From Neoaquamicrobium microcysteis (GTDB lineage: Bacteria > Pseudomonadota > Alphaproteobacteria > Rhizobiales > Rhizobiaceae), in the NCBI RefSeq assembly GCF_008180155.1, contig NZ_VSZS01000064.1:248001-312000 (forward strand): DNA of 64,000 nucleotides, read 5' to 3'. The notes under the pieces were generated by a model that was not told where the DNA came from, searched no databases, and was given only the letters and a program-made list of their open reading frames with translations. Shown here one piece after another: positions 34,110-42,943 of the stretch. A program made the position numbers and the translations under genes. Position 1 is the stretch's first letter; every line of letters starts with the position of its first letter.

Positions 34110-34898
34110 ATGCAGTTCGCAGACGAGTTCAAGGGCAAGAAGGTCATCGTCACAGGGGCCTGCGGCATCATGGGTGGCTGGATCGCCGACGGTTTCCGCG
34201 AGGTGGGCGCGACGCTTTGCCTGACCGACCGCGAGCAGGGAAAGCTCGACGCGATGCTGGCGAAGCAAGGCTCAGATGGGCACATCGCCATCGCCGCGGA
34301 TCTGCGCGACGCGGCCTCGATAAAGGCATTCGCCGACGACGTTGCCGATGCATGGGGCGCGCCGGACGTGGTGGTCAACAATGCCGGCATCTACCCGTCG
34401 GCCTTCCTGCTCGACATGGACATCGACGACTGGGACGCCGTGTTCGACGTCAATCTGCGCGCGCCATTCCTGCTGTCGCAGCTTTTCGCGAGGCAGATGA
34501 TCGCTGCCGGGCAGGGCGGCTCCATCGTCAACATCTCGTCCGGCGCGTCGCGCAAGATGCGCACGACGGTCGTGCCCTACTGCACGTCGAAGACTGCGCT
34601 CGACAGGCTGACCAAGGGCTTCGCGCTGGAGCTTGCCGAATACGGCATCCGCGTCAACGCGGTGGAACCGGGCTTCATGGCGGGCAGCGATGTCAGCCCG
34701 CTGTCGGACGATCACGTCAGCGCCGCCATCGCCTCGATCCCGCTCGGCCGCCCGTCCTCGCCGAAGGATGTCGTCGGCGCCGTACTCTACCTCTCCTCGG
34801 AGGCCGGCGCCTATGTCACCGGCGCGACGCTGACGGTGGATGGCGGCAACTCGATCGGCACCAAGGCCGTCTATCAGGCCAAGAAGAAGGCGCTCTGA
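34110..34898 (+). CDS. Short-chain dehydrogenase/reductase
   Basis: A 262-residue NAD(P)-dependent oxidoreductase of the classical SDR type. The cofactor glycine motif is TGACGIMGG (residues about 16-24), followed by NNAGIY. The catalytic Ser lies in VNISSGAS, the YxxxK motif in YCTSK, and the usual VEPGFM and VDGG end are present. The acidic residue in LTDRE at the end of strand two suggests NAD preference. It is embedded between permease and deacetylase genes of the ABC operon, so it presumably oxidises a hydroxyl group of the imported compound. The C-terminal KKKAL tail is a lysine-rich extension. Confidence 0.9.
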   Translation: MQFADEFKGKKVIVTGACGIMGGWIADGFREVGATLCLTDREQGKLDAMLAKQGSDGHIAIAADLRDAASIKAFADDVADAWGAPDVVVNNAGIYPSAFLLDMDIDDWDAVFDVNLRAPFLLSQLFARQMIAAGQGGSIVNISSGASRKMRTTVVPYCTSKTALDRLTKGFALELAEYGIRVNAVEPGFMAGSDVSPLSDDHVSAAIASIPLGRPSSPKDVVGAVLYLSSEAGAYVTGATLTVDGGNSIGTKAVYQAKKKAL

Positions 34899-34908
34899 AA
34901 GGAAGACC

Positions 34909-35820
34909 ATGACCGAACGCCTGAGCATCAAATCGCCATGGCCGGACTATGAGTGGCCGGAAGGCAAGCAGTCGGCAGCCCTCCTTTCGGTGGACGTGGA
35001 CGCGGATTCTCCATTCCTTTGGTCTCTCGGCAAGGACGCGCCGCAGCGGCTTGCCACGCACGAGATTCGCCGCTTCGGGCCGCGTACCGGACTCTATCGC
35101 CTGCTCGACCTGTTCGCGCGCTACGGCTTCAAGGCCAGCTTCTACGTACCGGGATACGTCGCCGAGGCGAACCCGGAAATCCTTCCAGCCATCCTTGAAG
35201 GCGGGCACGAGATCGGCCTGCACGGCTATTTCCACGAGATCGTCTCGGAAGTCTCCGACGCCGAGTTCACCGGCGCGATCGAGGCGAGCTTCGAGCTGTT
35301 CGTGAAGCAGACCGGGCAGGAGCCGGTCGGCTTCCGCTCGCCCGCGTGGGAGTTGACGCCGCATATGCTGCGCGAGATCAGGCGGCTCGGTCTTGCCTAC
35401 GATTCCTCGCTGTCGGGCTTGGACCATCCCTACGACATCGACGGCATTACCGAGCTGCCGGTGCAGTGGATGGTGGATGACGCCATCGTCTTCAAGTTCG
35501 AGGGCGGCGGTCGCGACAAGTGGCCCTATCAGTCCGGGCGCGGCGTGATCGACGACTGGATCAGGGAGTGGCGCGCGCTGCACCGCTATGGAGGGCTGTT
35601 CACGCTGACGGTGCACGACTGGATTTCCGGCCGCGCCCAGCGCATCGCACTGCTGGAAGAACTGCTCGATGCCATCAGCGCCGAGAAGGGCGTGTGGGTC
35701 GCAACCGCCCAGGAGATTGCGGCCTGGCATGCCGGCTCGGTCAACAAGGGGCGCTTCGCGGTCGAGGCTACGATCCCAGACGCGATCGCCGCGCGCCGGT
35801 TCGGACAGTCGAATGGGTGA
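34909..35820 (+). CDS. Polysaccharide deacetylase (NodB-fold), allantoinase/PgdA-like
   Basis: A 303-residue NodB-homology enzyme. The metal and acid residues are visible as Asp29/Asp31 in SVDVDAD and the histidine pair His105/His109 in HGYFHE. RSPAWE follows at about residue 144. It lacks a signal peptide, so it is cytosolic, like the PuuE allantoinase and HpPgdA-type group and unlike secreted chitin deacetylases. The ATG has GAAAGGAAG upstream. It overlaps the following gamma-glutamyltransferase by eight bases. It may hydrolyse an amide or cyclic imide of the imported substrate. Confidence 0.88.
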   Translation: MTERLSIKSPWPDYEWPEGKQSAALLSVDVDADSPFLWSLGKDAPQRLATHEIRRFGPRTGLYRLLDLFARYGFKASFYVPGYVAEANPEILPAILEGGHEIGLHGYFHEIVSEVSDAEFTGAIEASFELFVKQTGQEPVGFRSPAWELTPHMLREIRRLGLAYDSSLSGLDHPYDIDGITELPVQWMVDDAIVFKFEGGGRDKWPYQSGRGVIDDWIREWRALHRYGGLFTLTVHDWISGRAQRIALLEELLDAISAEKGVWVATAQEIAAWHAGSVNKGRFAVEATIPDAIAARRFGQSNG

Positions 35821-37357
35821 GCACTGGATGGTGCGCAAGGGCGAGGTCCGCAGCGACGGAGGGCTGGTCGCCTGCCAGAACTGGCTTGCGGCCGAGGCGG
35901 GCGCTGGCGTGCTGTCGCGCGGCGGCAACGCCATGGATGCGGCCGTAACCACGGCGCTGACGCTGAGCGTGGTGGAGCCATGGCTGTCGGGCATCGGCGG
36001 TGGAGGGTTCTTGCTGCGCGCGGATGGCCAGACGGGCAGCGTCGATACGCTCGACTTCAACGTCAACGCCTCGCGCAACATCGACCCGGCCGATTATCCG
36101 CTGGTGGAAGGCCGCGACGGCGACTGGTTCAACTGGCCCGCCGTGAAGGACGACCGCAACCTGATCGGCTATCACTCGATATGCGTGCCGGGCGCGGTGG
36201 CTGGGCTGGCGCAGGCGCTGGAGCGTTTCGGCACGATCAGTTTCACTGAGGCTCTGCAGCCGGCTATCGAACATGCTACGCGCGGGCTGGTGGTGGACTG
36301 GTTCACCGTACTGTGCCTTGCCATCGACGCCGAGGGGCTTGGCCGCTTCCCGGCATCCGCCGAACTGTTCCTGCAGAACGGGCGCGCGCCGCGCGTGCCG
36401 GAAACAGGCAAGAGCCGCACCATTCCCATGCCGCGCAAGGCGGCGATGCTGGAGCGTCTGGCAAGCGCGGGCTGGCGGGACTTTTACGAAGGCGAGGTTG
36501 CCGCCGCCATCGTCGCCGACCTCAATGCGGGTGGTTCGCCGATCGATGCGGGCGAGATGCGCGACTATCGGCCCGTCTGGCGCGAAGCCATCGCCACGCC
36601 GTTCAGGGGCATGACCCTTCACGCCATGGGCGGGCTGTCGGGCGGGCCGACGCTCTCGGCGGCAATCGCCGAGCTGGCAACGGCGCTGCCGGAAGGCGAG
36701 CCCCTTTCCGGTCGCACGGCGCTTGCATTCGCCCGTGCGATCCGACGCGCCAGCGAACATCGCCTGCGCACGCTGGGCCATGCCAGTGGCGAAAGCTGCA
36801 CGACGCATCTCAGCGTGGTCGACCGTGACGGCACGATGGTGTCGCTGACCAACACGCTCCTGTCGCGCTTCGGCTCCAAGGTGGTGCTGCCTTCGACCGA
36901 CCTGCTGATGAACAACGGCATGATGTGGTTCGACCCGCGCCCCGGCCAGCCGAACTCGATCGCGCCCGGGGTTCGGCCGCTCGCCAATATGTGTCCGATG
37001 GTCGCGACGCAGGACGGCAGGCCGAGGCTGGCGCTGGGCGCGGCCGGCGGCCGCCAGATCATGCCGGCCGTCACGCAGATCCTTTCCTATGTCGCAGCCT
37101 ATGGCATGCCGCTCGAAGAGGCGTTCCATGCGCCGAGGCTGGACGCAAGCGGCGTGCGCCTGCGCGTCAACCGCAAGGCGAAGCCGGATGTGGCCTCGCG
37201 GGTGGGCGACGAGTTTCCCGTCGATATCGTGGAGGATACGCTCTACCCGGTGAATTTCGCCATACCCTCGGCGGTGATGCGCGACGGCGGCGAGAATATC
37301 GGCATGGCCCACCCGCATCATCCATGGGCGGCCGTGGGGCTGGAGCGCGCGCCATGA
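35813..37357 (+). CDS. ggt: Gamma-glutamyltransferase family protein (second), probably cytosolic
   Basis: A 514-residue gamma-glutamyltransferase-family Ntn hydrolase, about 80 residues shorter than the copy at 12929 and only distantly similar to it. The nucleophile/processing threonine is Thr330 in SCTTHLSVVDRDG, close to the classic TTHYSV motif. GAAGGRQI supplies the oxyanion region near residue 410. There is no signal peptide; the N-terminus EHWMVRKGEVRSDGG leads straight into the fold. The ATG overlaps the deacetylase gene by eight bases and the stop overlaps the next ATPase (ATGA). It could process an imported gamma-glutamyl or acyl-amide compound. Confidence 0.88.
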   Translation: MGEHWMVRKGEVRSDGGLVACQNWLAAEAGAGVLSRGGNAMDAAVTTALTLSVVEPWLSGIGGGGFLLRADGQTGSVDTLDFNVNASRNIDPADYPLVEGRDGDWFNWPAVKDDRNLIGYHSICVPGAVAGLAQALERFGTISFTEALQPAIEHATRGLVVDWFTVLCLAIDAEGLGRFPASAELFLQNGRAPRVPETGKSRTIPMPRKAAMLERLASAGWRDFYEGEVAAAIVADLNAGGSPIDAGEMRDYRPVWREAIATPFRGMTLHAMGGLSGGPTLSAAIAELATALPEGEPLSGRTALAFARAIRRASEHRLRTLGHASGESCTTHLSVVDRDGTMVSLTNTLLSRFGSKVVLPSTDLLMNNGMMWFDPRPGQPNSIAPGVRPLANMCPMVATQDGRPRLALGAAGGRQIMPAVTQILSYVAAYGMPLEEAFHAPRLDASGVRLRVNRKAKPDVASRVGDEFPVDIVEDTLYPVNFAIPSAVMRDGGENIGMAHPHHPWAAVGLERAP

Positions 37358-38325
37358 GCCCGGTGCTGAAGGTCGACGACCTGAAGGTCACAATCGGCGG
37401 CAATGCCGTGGTGGACGGCGTGAGCTTCGAGGTCGACGCGGGCGAAATCCTGTCCGTCGTCGGCGAGTCGGGCTGCGGCAAGTCGATGACGGCCTTCGCA
37501 GTCATGGGGCTGCTGCCGAAGGCGGCGAGGCTTGCGGGCGGGCGCGTGCTGTTCGGCGACGCGGACCTCGCCACGGTTTCGGAAAAGCAGCGCCGCAGCC
37601 TGCGCGGCGACGACCTCGCCATGATATTCCAGGAGCCCGTGGCCTCGCTGAACCCGCTGATGCCGATCGGTAGGCAGATCGCCGAAAGTCTCGTTGTCCA
37701 TGGCAAGGCGAAAGGCCGCGACCCGCTCAAGGCGGCAATCGGGATGCTGGAGGAAGTGGGCATTCCCGAGCCGGAAATCCGCAGCAGGCAGTATCCGTTC
37801 GAGCTTTCCGGCGGGATGTGCCAGCGCGCGATGATCGCGATGGCGCTGATCTGCCGGCCGAAGCTGCTGATCGCCGACGAGCCGACGACGGCGCTGGACG
37901 TGACCATCCAGGCGCAGATCCTCGAACTGATGAAGCGCCTGCGCGACGAGACCGGCACGGCGATCCTGCTGATAACGCACGACATGGGGGTGGTGGCCGA
38001 CATGGCCGACCGGGTCGCGGTGATGTATGCCGGTCGCGTCATCGAGCAGGCCCCGGTGGACGCGATCTTCGCGCGGCAGGAGCACCCCTATACACGGCTG
38101 CTGCTTTCGACCATTCCGCGCCTCGACGGCCGGCCGAAGTCGCTGCTGCCTTCGATCGAAGGCGTGGTGCCCGACATCGGCAGCTGGCCGGTCGGCTGCC
38201 GCTTCAACCCGCGCTGCCCGCTGGCCGACCAGCCCTGCATCGAAAGACAGCCGCCGCTGGAGCCGCGCCGCGATACGGGGCTTGCCGCCTGCTGGCATAG
38301 CGACCGTGTGGAGGCGATGCTGTGA
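37354..38325 (+). CDS. Peptide-type ABC transporter ATPase (DppD-like)
   Basis: A 323-residue ATPase. Walker A is GESGCGKSM, the signature is LSGGMCQRAMIAMA, Walker B is [12 protein letters not shown] and the switch is LITHDMG. The oligopeptide C-terminal motif HPYTRLLLSTIPRLDG and GCRFNPRCPLA are present. Within the signature the fifth residue is Cys, where Arg is usual, a minor variant. The ATG overlaps the gamma-glutamyltransferase stop. It belongs with the permeases encoded at 32314-34100, four genes upstream. Confidence 0.94.
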   Translation: MSPVLKVDDLKVTIGGNAVVDGVSFEVDAGEILSVVGESGCGKSMTAFAVMGLLPKAARLAGGRVLFGDADLATVSEKQRRSLRGDDLAMIFQEPVASLNPLMPIGRQIAESLVVHGKAKGRDPLKAAIGMLEEVGIPEPEIRSRQYPFELSGGMCQRAMIAMALICRPKLLIADEPTTALDVTIQAQILELMKRLRDETGTAILLITHDMGVVADMADRVAVMYAGRVIEQAPVDAIFARQEHPYTRLLLSTIPRLDGRPKSLLPSIEGVVPDIGSWPVGCRFNPRCPLADQPCIERQPPLEPRRDTGLAACWHSDRVEAML

Positions 38326-39320
38326 GCGAGCCGCTGCTTTCCGTCCGCGACCTGAAGGTCCACTTCCCGATCCGCGGTGGTCTGATGGGAAGGCCGGTCG
38401 GCTGGGTCAAGGCGGTGGACGGTGTGAGCCTCGACATCGCGCGCGGCGAGAGCGTCGCGCTGGTGGGCGAATCGGGCTGCGGCAAGTCCACGCTGGGGGC
38501 GGCTATTCTGGGCATGCAGAAGCCGACCAGCGGCACCATCCGCTTCGAGGATCGCGAGGTCGTGCACGGCGACGCCGCCATGCGGCATGCCCTGTCGCGC
38601 GAGCTGCAGATCGTGTTCCAGGACCCGGTTTCGGCGCTGAACCCGAAGCTCACCATCGGCGAGAGCATCGCCGAGCCGCTGGCGATCCACGGCGTGGGAA
38701 CGCGCAGGGAGCGCCGCGAGCGCGTGGCCGAACTGCTGGGTCTGGTCGGGCTTCACCCCCAGCATGCCGAGCGCAAGCCGAACGCGTTTTCGGGCGGCCA
38801 GCGCCAGCGCATCGTGATCGCCCGCGCGCTGGCGTTGAACCCGCAGCTGCTGATCCTCGACGAGCCGGTCTCCGCGCTCGACGTTTCGATCCGGTCGCAA
38901 ATCCTCAACCTGCTGCTCGACCTTCAGCAGCGGCTGGGTCTCTCCTACCTGTTCATCAGCCACGATCTGTCGGTGGTGCGCCATTTCGCCGACCGTGTAG
39001 CCGTGATGTATCTGGGCCATCTGGTGGAGACCGGGCCAACCGGCGACGTGTTTGCCAAGCCGGTGCATCCCTACACCGAGGCGTTGCTTTCGGCCGTGCC
39101 GCTGCCCGATCCCGTCGCCCAGCGCAACCGCAAGCGCATCGTGCTGACCGGCGATCTGCCGAGCCCGGCCAACCCCCCCAAGGGCTGCAAGTTCGTGACC
39201 CGCTGTCCGCTCGCGCAAGACATTTGCCGGCAGACGCACCCGCCGCTGGTGGAGGTTGGCGAAGGCTGGCGCGCCGCCTGCCACATCCGCGCGCCCGCAA
39301 CAATCTCAGGAGGACCATGA
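38322..39320 (+). CDS. Peptide-type ABC transporter ATPase (DppF-like)
   Basis: A 332-residue ATPase starting at GTG 38322, overlapping the stop of the DppD-like gene. Walker A is GESGCGKST, the signature is FSGGQRQR and Walker B is LLILDEPVSALD. HPYTEALLSAVPLPDP and the cysteine motif GCKFVTRCPLA end the family domain. An insert MGRPVGWVKAVDG before the Walker A region is typical of DppF proteins. The stop overlaps the ATG of the Rid-family gene, with AGGAGG as ribosome site. Confidence 0.94.
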   Translation: MSEPLLSVRDLKVHFPIRGGLMGRPVGWVKAVDGVSLDIARGESVALVGESGCGKSTLGAAILGMQKPTSGTIRFEDREVVHGDAAMRHALSRELQIVFQDPVSALNPKLTIGESIAEPLAIHGVGTRRERRERVAELLGLVGLHPQHAERKPNAFSGGQRQRIVIARALALNPQLLILDEPVSALDVSIRSQILNLLLDLQQRLGLSYLFISHDLSVVRHFADRVAVMYLGHLVETGPTGDVFAKPVHPYTEALLSAVPLPDPVAQRNRKRIVLTGDLPSPANPPKGCKFVTRCPLAQDICRQTHPPLVEVGEGWRAACHIRAPATISGGP

Positions 39321-39718
39321 GCACTTCCGTTTCCCGTCGTCTCGTCAACGCACCCGATGCACCGCAGACGCTGCATCGCCGCTACACCAACGCGCTGGAG
39401 GTGCGCGGGCAGGGACGCACGCTCTACATCAGCGGCCAGATCCCGGCCGATGACACCGGCAGCGCTCCGGACAATTTCGAGGCGCAGGCGCGGCTGGCAT
39501 GGGGCAATGTCGAGCGCCAGCTCAAGGCGGCCGGCATGACGCTGGACGACCTCGTCAAGGTCACCGTGTTTCTTGCCAGCTACGAACTGCGCGATGTCAA
39601 CGCGAGGGTGCGCTGGGACGTGATGGGCGACCGCATGGTGGCGCTGTCCACCGTGATTGCAGGCCCCTACGACCCGGCATGGAAGATCGAGATCGAAGCG
39701 ATCGCGGTGGCCGACTGA
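39317..39718 (+). CDS. Rid-family (YjgF/YER057c) protein lacking the RidA arginine
   Basis: A 133-residue Rid-superfamily protein, which usually forms trimers and hydrolyses reactive enamines or imines. The fold markers YISGQIP, KVTVFLAS and the end KIEIEAIAVAD are clear. The position of the RidA catalytic arginine (family PARSxV) reads VALSTV, with Leu110, so it should not be a classical RidA deaminase. The start overlaps the ATPase stop after AGGAGG. As last gene of the ABC operon it may scavenge or transform an unstable nitrogen-containing intermediate made by the SDR or amidase-like enzymes of the same operon. Confidence 0.88.
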   Translation: MSTSVSRRLVNAPDAPQTLHRRYTNALEVRGQGRTLYISGQIPADDTGSAPDNFEAQARLAWGNVERQLKAAGMTLDDLVKVTVFLASYELRDVNARVRWDVMGDRMVALSTVIAGPYDPAWKIEIEAIAVAD

Positions 39719-39724
39719 AAAGGT

Positions 39725-40930
39725 TCAGATGATGGCGGCTTCGCTTAGCCGGCAAAGGTCGGCTTCGCTGTAGCCGATGCCTTTCAGCACCTCGCGCGTG
39801 TCGCTGCCGAGTTCCGGCGGTGCCTGCGTGGGCGCGACGACCTCGCGATTGACCTTGAAGCCCAGCGTGGGGAGGTGGATGTCTCGCGGCTGGCGATCCC
39901 AGCTCATCGCATGGGCGAAGCTGCGGGTGCGGGCCTGGCCCTCGGCGAGCACCTCGTCGAGCGAGCGCACCCTGGACGCCGGCACGCCCGCGCTGTCGAG
40001 CGCCTTTTCCCATTCGCTGGCCGTGCCCGACAGGAAAATCCCGACCAGCTCCGCGCGCAGTGCTGCGGCGTTGTCGCGTCGCGCCTCCGGTTCGCGCCAG
40101 CGCTCGTCCTCCAGAATGTCGGGCCTGCCCAAGCCGGCACACAGCGCGCGAAACTGTTTGTCGTTGTTGGCTGCCACCATGAGCAGCCCGTCGCTGGTTT
40201 CGAACGCGCCTGACGACGGGCTCTGGCTCCACGCCTCGTTGCCGGCCGGCCGGGGCATCCACCCGCTGGTGAGGTGGCTTGTCACGAGCGACGCCATCAG
40301 GAGCATGGACGTGTCGAGCATGGCCACGTCGAGATGCACCGCCTCTCCCGTCCTGCGCGTCTCGTGCAGCGCCGAGACGATGGCGAACGCGGCATTCATG
40401 CCGGTGGCGTAGTCGACATAAGGCGCGCCAACCTTCTGGGGCCCGGTGTCGACCGTTCCGGTCGTCTTCATGATGCCGCACATGCCCTGGATGACGTGGT
40501 CGTATGCGGGCCGGTGGCTGAACTCGCCGTCCTGGCCGTAGGCGGAGATCGAGCAATAGACGATGCGCGGATTGATCTCGCGAACCGTCTCGAACGGCAG
40601 GCCGAGCCTCGTGATCGCGCCCGGGCGGAAATTCTCGATGAAGACGTCGGCACTCTCGATCAGCCGCTTCATGACGGCAAGGCCCTCAGGCGTCTTCAGG
40701 TTGAGGGTCACCGACTTCTTGTTGGCATTCTGGGTGAGGTAGGCGATGCCCATGCCTTCGGCGTTGAGCTGGGCGATGTCGCCCTTGTCGCGAGACCAGT
40801 CGCCGCCGTCGGGCGTCTCGATCTTCAGCACCTCGGCACCCATCAGGCCAAGCTGGTAGGCCGCATAGGGGCCGGCAAGCACCTGCGTCAGATCGATGAC
40901 ACGAAGACCGGCGAGGGGCTGAAACATCAA
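39725..40930 (-). CDS. CaiB/BaiF family CoA-transferase
   Basis: A 401-residue family III CoA-transferase, which moves CoA between carboxylic acids through an aspartyl-CoA intermediate. The N-terminal PLAGLRVIDLTQVLAGPYA is diagnostic, and the catalytic aspartate is Asp173 in YVDYATG. Cytoplasmic. It is the last gene of the minus-strand operon descending from the binding protein at 45819, 31 bases after the hydrolase gene. Its presence suggests that the imported compound yields a carboxylic acid that must be activated to a CoA thioester without ATP. A second ATG one codon downstream is an equally good start. Confidence 0.93.
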   Translation of the reverse strand: MMFQPLAGLRVIDLTQVLAGPYAAYQLGLMGAEVLKIETPDGGDWSRDKGDIAQLNAEGMGIAYLTQNANKKSVTLNLKTPEGLAVMKRLIESADVFIENFRPGAITRLGLPFETVREINPRIVYCSISAYGQDGEFSHRPAYDHVIQGMCGIMKTTGTVDTGPQKVGAPYVDYATGMNAAFAIVSALHETRRTGEAVHLDVAMLDTSMLLMASLVTSHLTSGWMPRPAGNEAWSQSPSSGAFETSDGLLMVAANNDKQFRALCAGLGRPDILEDERWREPEARRDNAAALRAELVGIFLSGTASEWEKALDSAGVPASRVRSLDEVLAEGQARTRSFAHAMSWDRQPRDIHLPTLGFKVNREVVAPTQAPPELGSDTREVLKGIGYSEADLCRLSEAAII

Positions 40931-40961
40931 TGCGCTCCTGAGAAGAATGTGGGCATGGCGG

Positions 40962-41924
40962 CTACTTGCGTTTGAACAGGAGCCGGCAGTCGCCGACGCC
41001 GTCGTCTATCGCGCGCAGCCACTCGGCCGCCGGCGTGGATCGGCGAAGGTGGGCGTCGAGGAAGGCAAGCGCCATCTGCTTCACGGCCTGCTGCTGCGCC
41101 GGAACCGTGGCCTGCGTGTCGCGCTCGGTGAGACCGCCGAGGAAATGGTCGCCGTCATCGAGTACGGCGAGATATTTCGAGCCCGACGGGGCGAGTTCGT
41201 ACGGCTCGGATTTCCAGCGCCAGTCGCCGCCCTTGGCGCCGCGATCCAGCGTGCCGGTGACGTTGAGCACGGGCCCGTCCATGGCGTCCCACGAGCCATC
41301 GCGCAGCCCCTGCTGGTCGCGCCCCTGCGCGCTGAGAAGCATGGCGGCCGAAAACCGCCGGTCGCGAAACTGCCGCGCCTCCCCGTCCGGCATGTCGATC
41401 TCCGCACCCGCCAGAAGCTGCGCCGTGTAGGCGCCGAAGGAGTGCCCGGCGATGGCTCCGCGCTCACCGTCGAGCCTGCCGCAGGTTGCGCCCACGATTG
41501 AAGGAAGCGCTGTCACGACCTCGTTGACCAGAGCTACACGCGCCAGCCAGCGGGCGGGGGAATGCAGGATTTCGTGCATCCGCGCCCTGATGTCCGGCAT
41601 CGCCGTCCACCGCGAGAGGTCGCCCTGCGGGTCCAGCCCGAGCTGCGGCTCGCTGCGGGCCACCGCGTCTATGGCGTCGTCGAAGGTGGGATGGATGACC
41701 AGATAGCCGTGGCGCGCCCAGTATCGAGACAGCAGCGCATATTGCGACCCGCTGGAGCCGAGGCCGTGGCAGAACACGACGAAGCCCTGCGGTGCACCGC
41801 GCTCCGGCCAGCGGCAGGTCAGCGGGCGCTGGGCGGCGATCGTCCAATGGTCGGCCAGCACCTCATGCGCTTCGACCACGCCGTGACCGTCGAAATCCGA
41901 AGCGTAATACGAGCCTCCCATCAT
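40962..41924 (-). CDS. Alpha/beta-hydrolase family esterase/amidase
   Basis: A 320-residue alpha/beta hydrolase. The oxyanion turn is FCHGLGSSGSQ and the nucleophile is Ser162 in AGHSFGAY. The acid and histidine are probably in VTGTLDRG and DDGDHFLGG. The insertion between strand 6 and the nucleophile elbow resembles platelet-activating-factor acetylhydrolase or dienelactone-hydrolase-like enzymes. It has no leader, so cytosolic. The start overlaps the ATPase stop by four bases. It would release an acid from an imported ester, amide or lactone, which the following CoA-transferase could activate. Confidence 0.87.
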   Translation of the reverse strand: MMGGSYYASDFDGHGVVEAHEVLADHWTIAAQRPLTCRWPERGAPQGFVVFCHGLGSSGSQYALLSRYWARHGYLVIHPTFDDAIDAVARSEPQLGLDPQGDLSRWTAMPDIRARMHEILHSPARWLARVALVNEVVTALPSIVGATCGRLDGERGAIAGHSFGAYTAQLLAGAEIDMPDGEARQFRDRRFSAAMLLSAQGRDQQGLRDGSWDAMDGPVLNVTGTLDRGAKGGDWRWKSEPYELAPSGSKYLAVLDDGDHFLGGLTERDTQATVPAQQQAVKQMALAFLDAHLRRSTPAAEWLRAIDDGVGDCRLLFKRK

Positions 41925-42943
41925 GCGGCCTTCCCCGTGCCGCTGGCGGGCAGGACCGCGGGGCGGTCCGCATGAAGAAAGCAGCTCGCCGTTCCGCCAC
42001 CGTCCACCGCATAGGCCGGCGGCATCTCGGTCTGGCAGCGCGGCATGACATGCGGGCAGCGGTTCTGGTAGGGGCAGCCGGTCGTCGAGACGCGCGGCGC
42101 ATCGATGGCCGGGGCGGCCTTTCGGGCGGCGCGGCGTGCGCGCTGCGCCTGCGGATCGAGGAGCGGTACGGCGTCGAGCAGCGCCTTGGTATAGGGATGC
42201 GCCGGCCGCCTGTAGACACGGTCGGAAGGGCCTTCCTCCACGATATGGCCGAGATACATCACCGCGATCCGGTCCGAGATGTGATGGACCAGCGCAAGGT
42301 CGTGGGCGATCAGCAGGTAGGCGATGCCGAGCGCGTCGCGGCGCTCGTAGAGCAGGTTGATGATCTGGTTCTGCGTCGACACGTCGAGTGCGCTGACCGG
42401 CTCGTCCAGCACGATAAGGCGGGGCTGCAGGGCAAGCGCCGAAGCGATGGCGATGCGCTGGCGCTGGCCGCCCGAAAACTGGTGCGGGTGCCTTTCCAGG
42501 TGCTCCCGCGAGAGCGACACGAGCTCCAGCAGTTCGACCGCGCGTTGGCGCCGTTCGCTGCGACCCATCGTGGTGTGTACCCGAAGCGGCTCGGTGACGA
42601 TTTCTTCCACCGTCATGGACGGATTGAGCGAGGAATAGGGGTCCTGGAAGACGGCCTGTATCTGCTTGCGCACGTTGGACGGATAGCGCGTGCCCATCCC
42701 GGCGAGGTCTTCATCGCCGAAGCGCATCGAGCCGCCGGCGGCCGGCACCAGACCCAGAACCGTGTTGGCGATGGACGATTTGCCGGAACCCGATTCCCCC
42801 ACGAGCCCGAGCGTTTCGCCGGGGCGTATGGAGAGGTTCGCACCCTTTACCGCATGAAACGGCCTGCCCGACAGGCCCAGGAGCGAGCGGCCCCAATAGG
42901 TGACCCACAAATCGTTGATCTCGAGGAGGGGTCTGTCCGTCAC
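41921..42943 (-). CDS. Peptide-type ABC transporter ATPase (DppF-like)
   Basis: A 340-residue ATPase. Walker A is GESGSGKSS, the signature is FSGGQRQRIAIASA, Walker B is LIVLDEPVSALD and the switch is LIAHDLA. The oligopeptide tail has HPYTKALLDAVPLLDP and GCPYQNRCPHVM. Start and stop both overlap neighbouring genes by four bases (fusion permease-ATPase upstream, hydrolase downstream). It forms the ATPase heterodimer with the C-terminal half of the fused protein encoded at 42940-44865. Confidence 0.94.
   Translation of the reverse strand: MTDRPLLEINDLWVTYWGRSLLGLSGRPFHAVKGANLSIRPGETLGLVGESGSGKSSIANTVLGLVPAAGGSMRFGDEDLAGMGTRYPSNVRKQIQAVFQDPYSSLNPSMTVEEIVTEPLRVHTTMGRSERRQRAVELLELVSLSREHLERHPHQFSGGQRQRIAIASALALQPRLIVLDEPVSALDVSTQNQIINLLYERRDALGIAYLLIAHDLALVHHISDRIAVMYLGHIVEEGPSDRVYRRPAHPYTKALLDAVPLLDPQAQRARRAARKAAPAIDAPRVSTTGCPYQNRCPHVMPRCQTEMPPAYAVDGGGTASCFLHADRPAVLPASGTGKAA

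Noticed and set aside
37798-37860. Cysteine in the signature motif LSGGMCQR of the DppD-like ATPase as a defect
   Set aside because: The position is variable among ABC ATPases, and all other motifs are intact. It was not scored as unusual.
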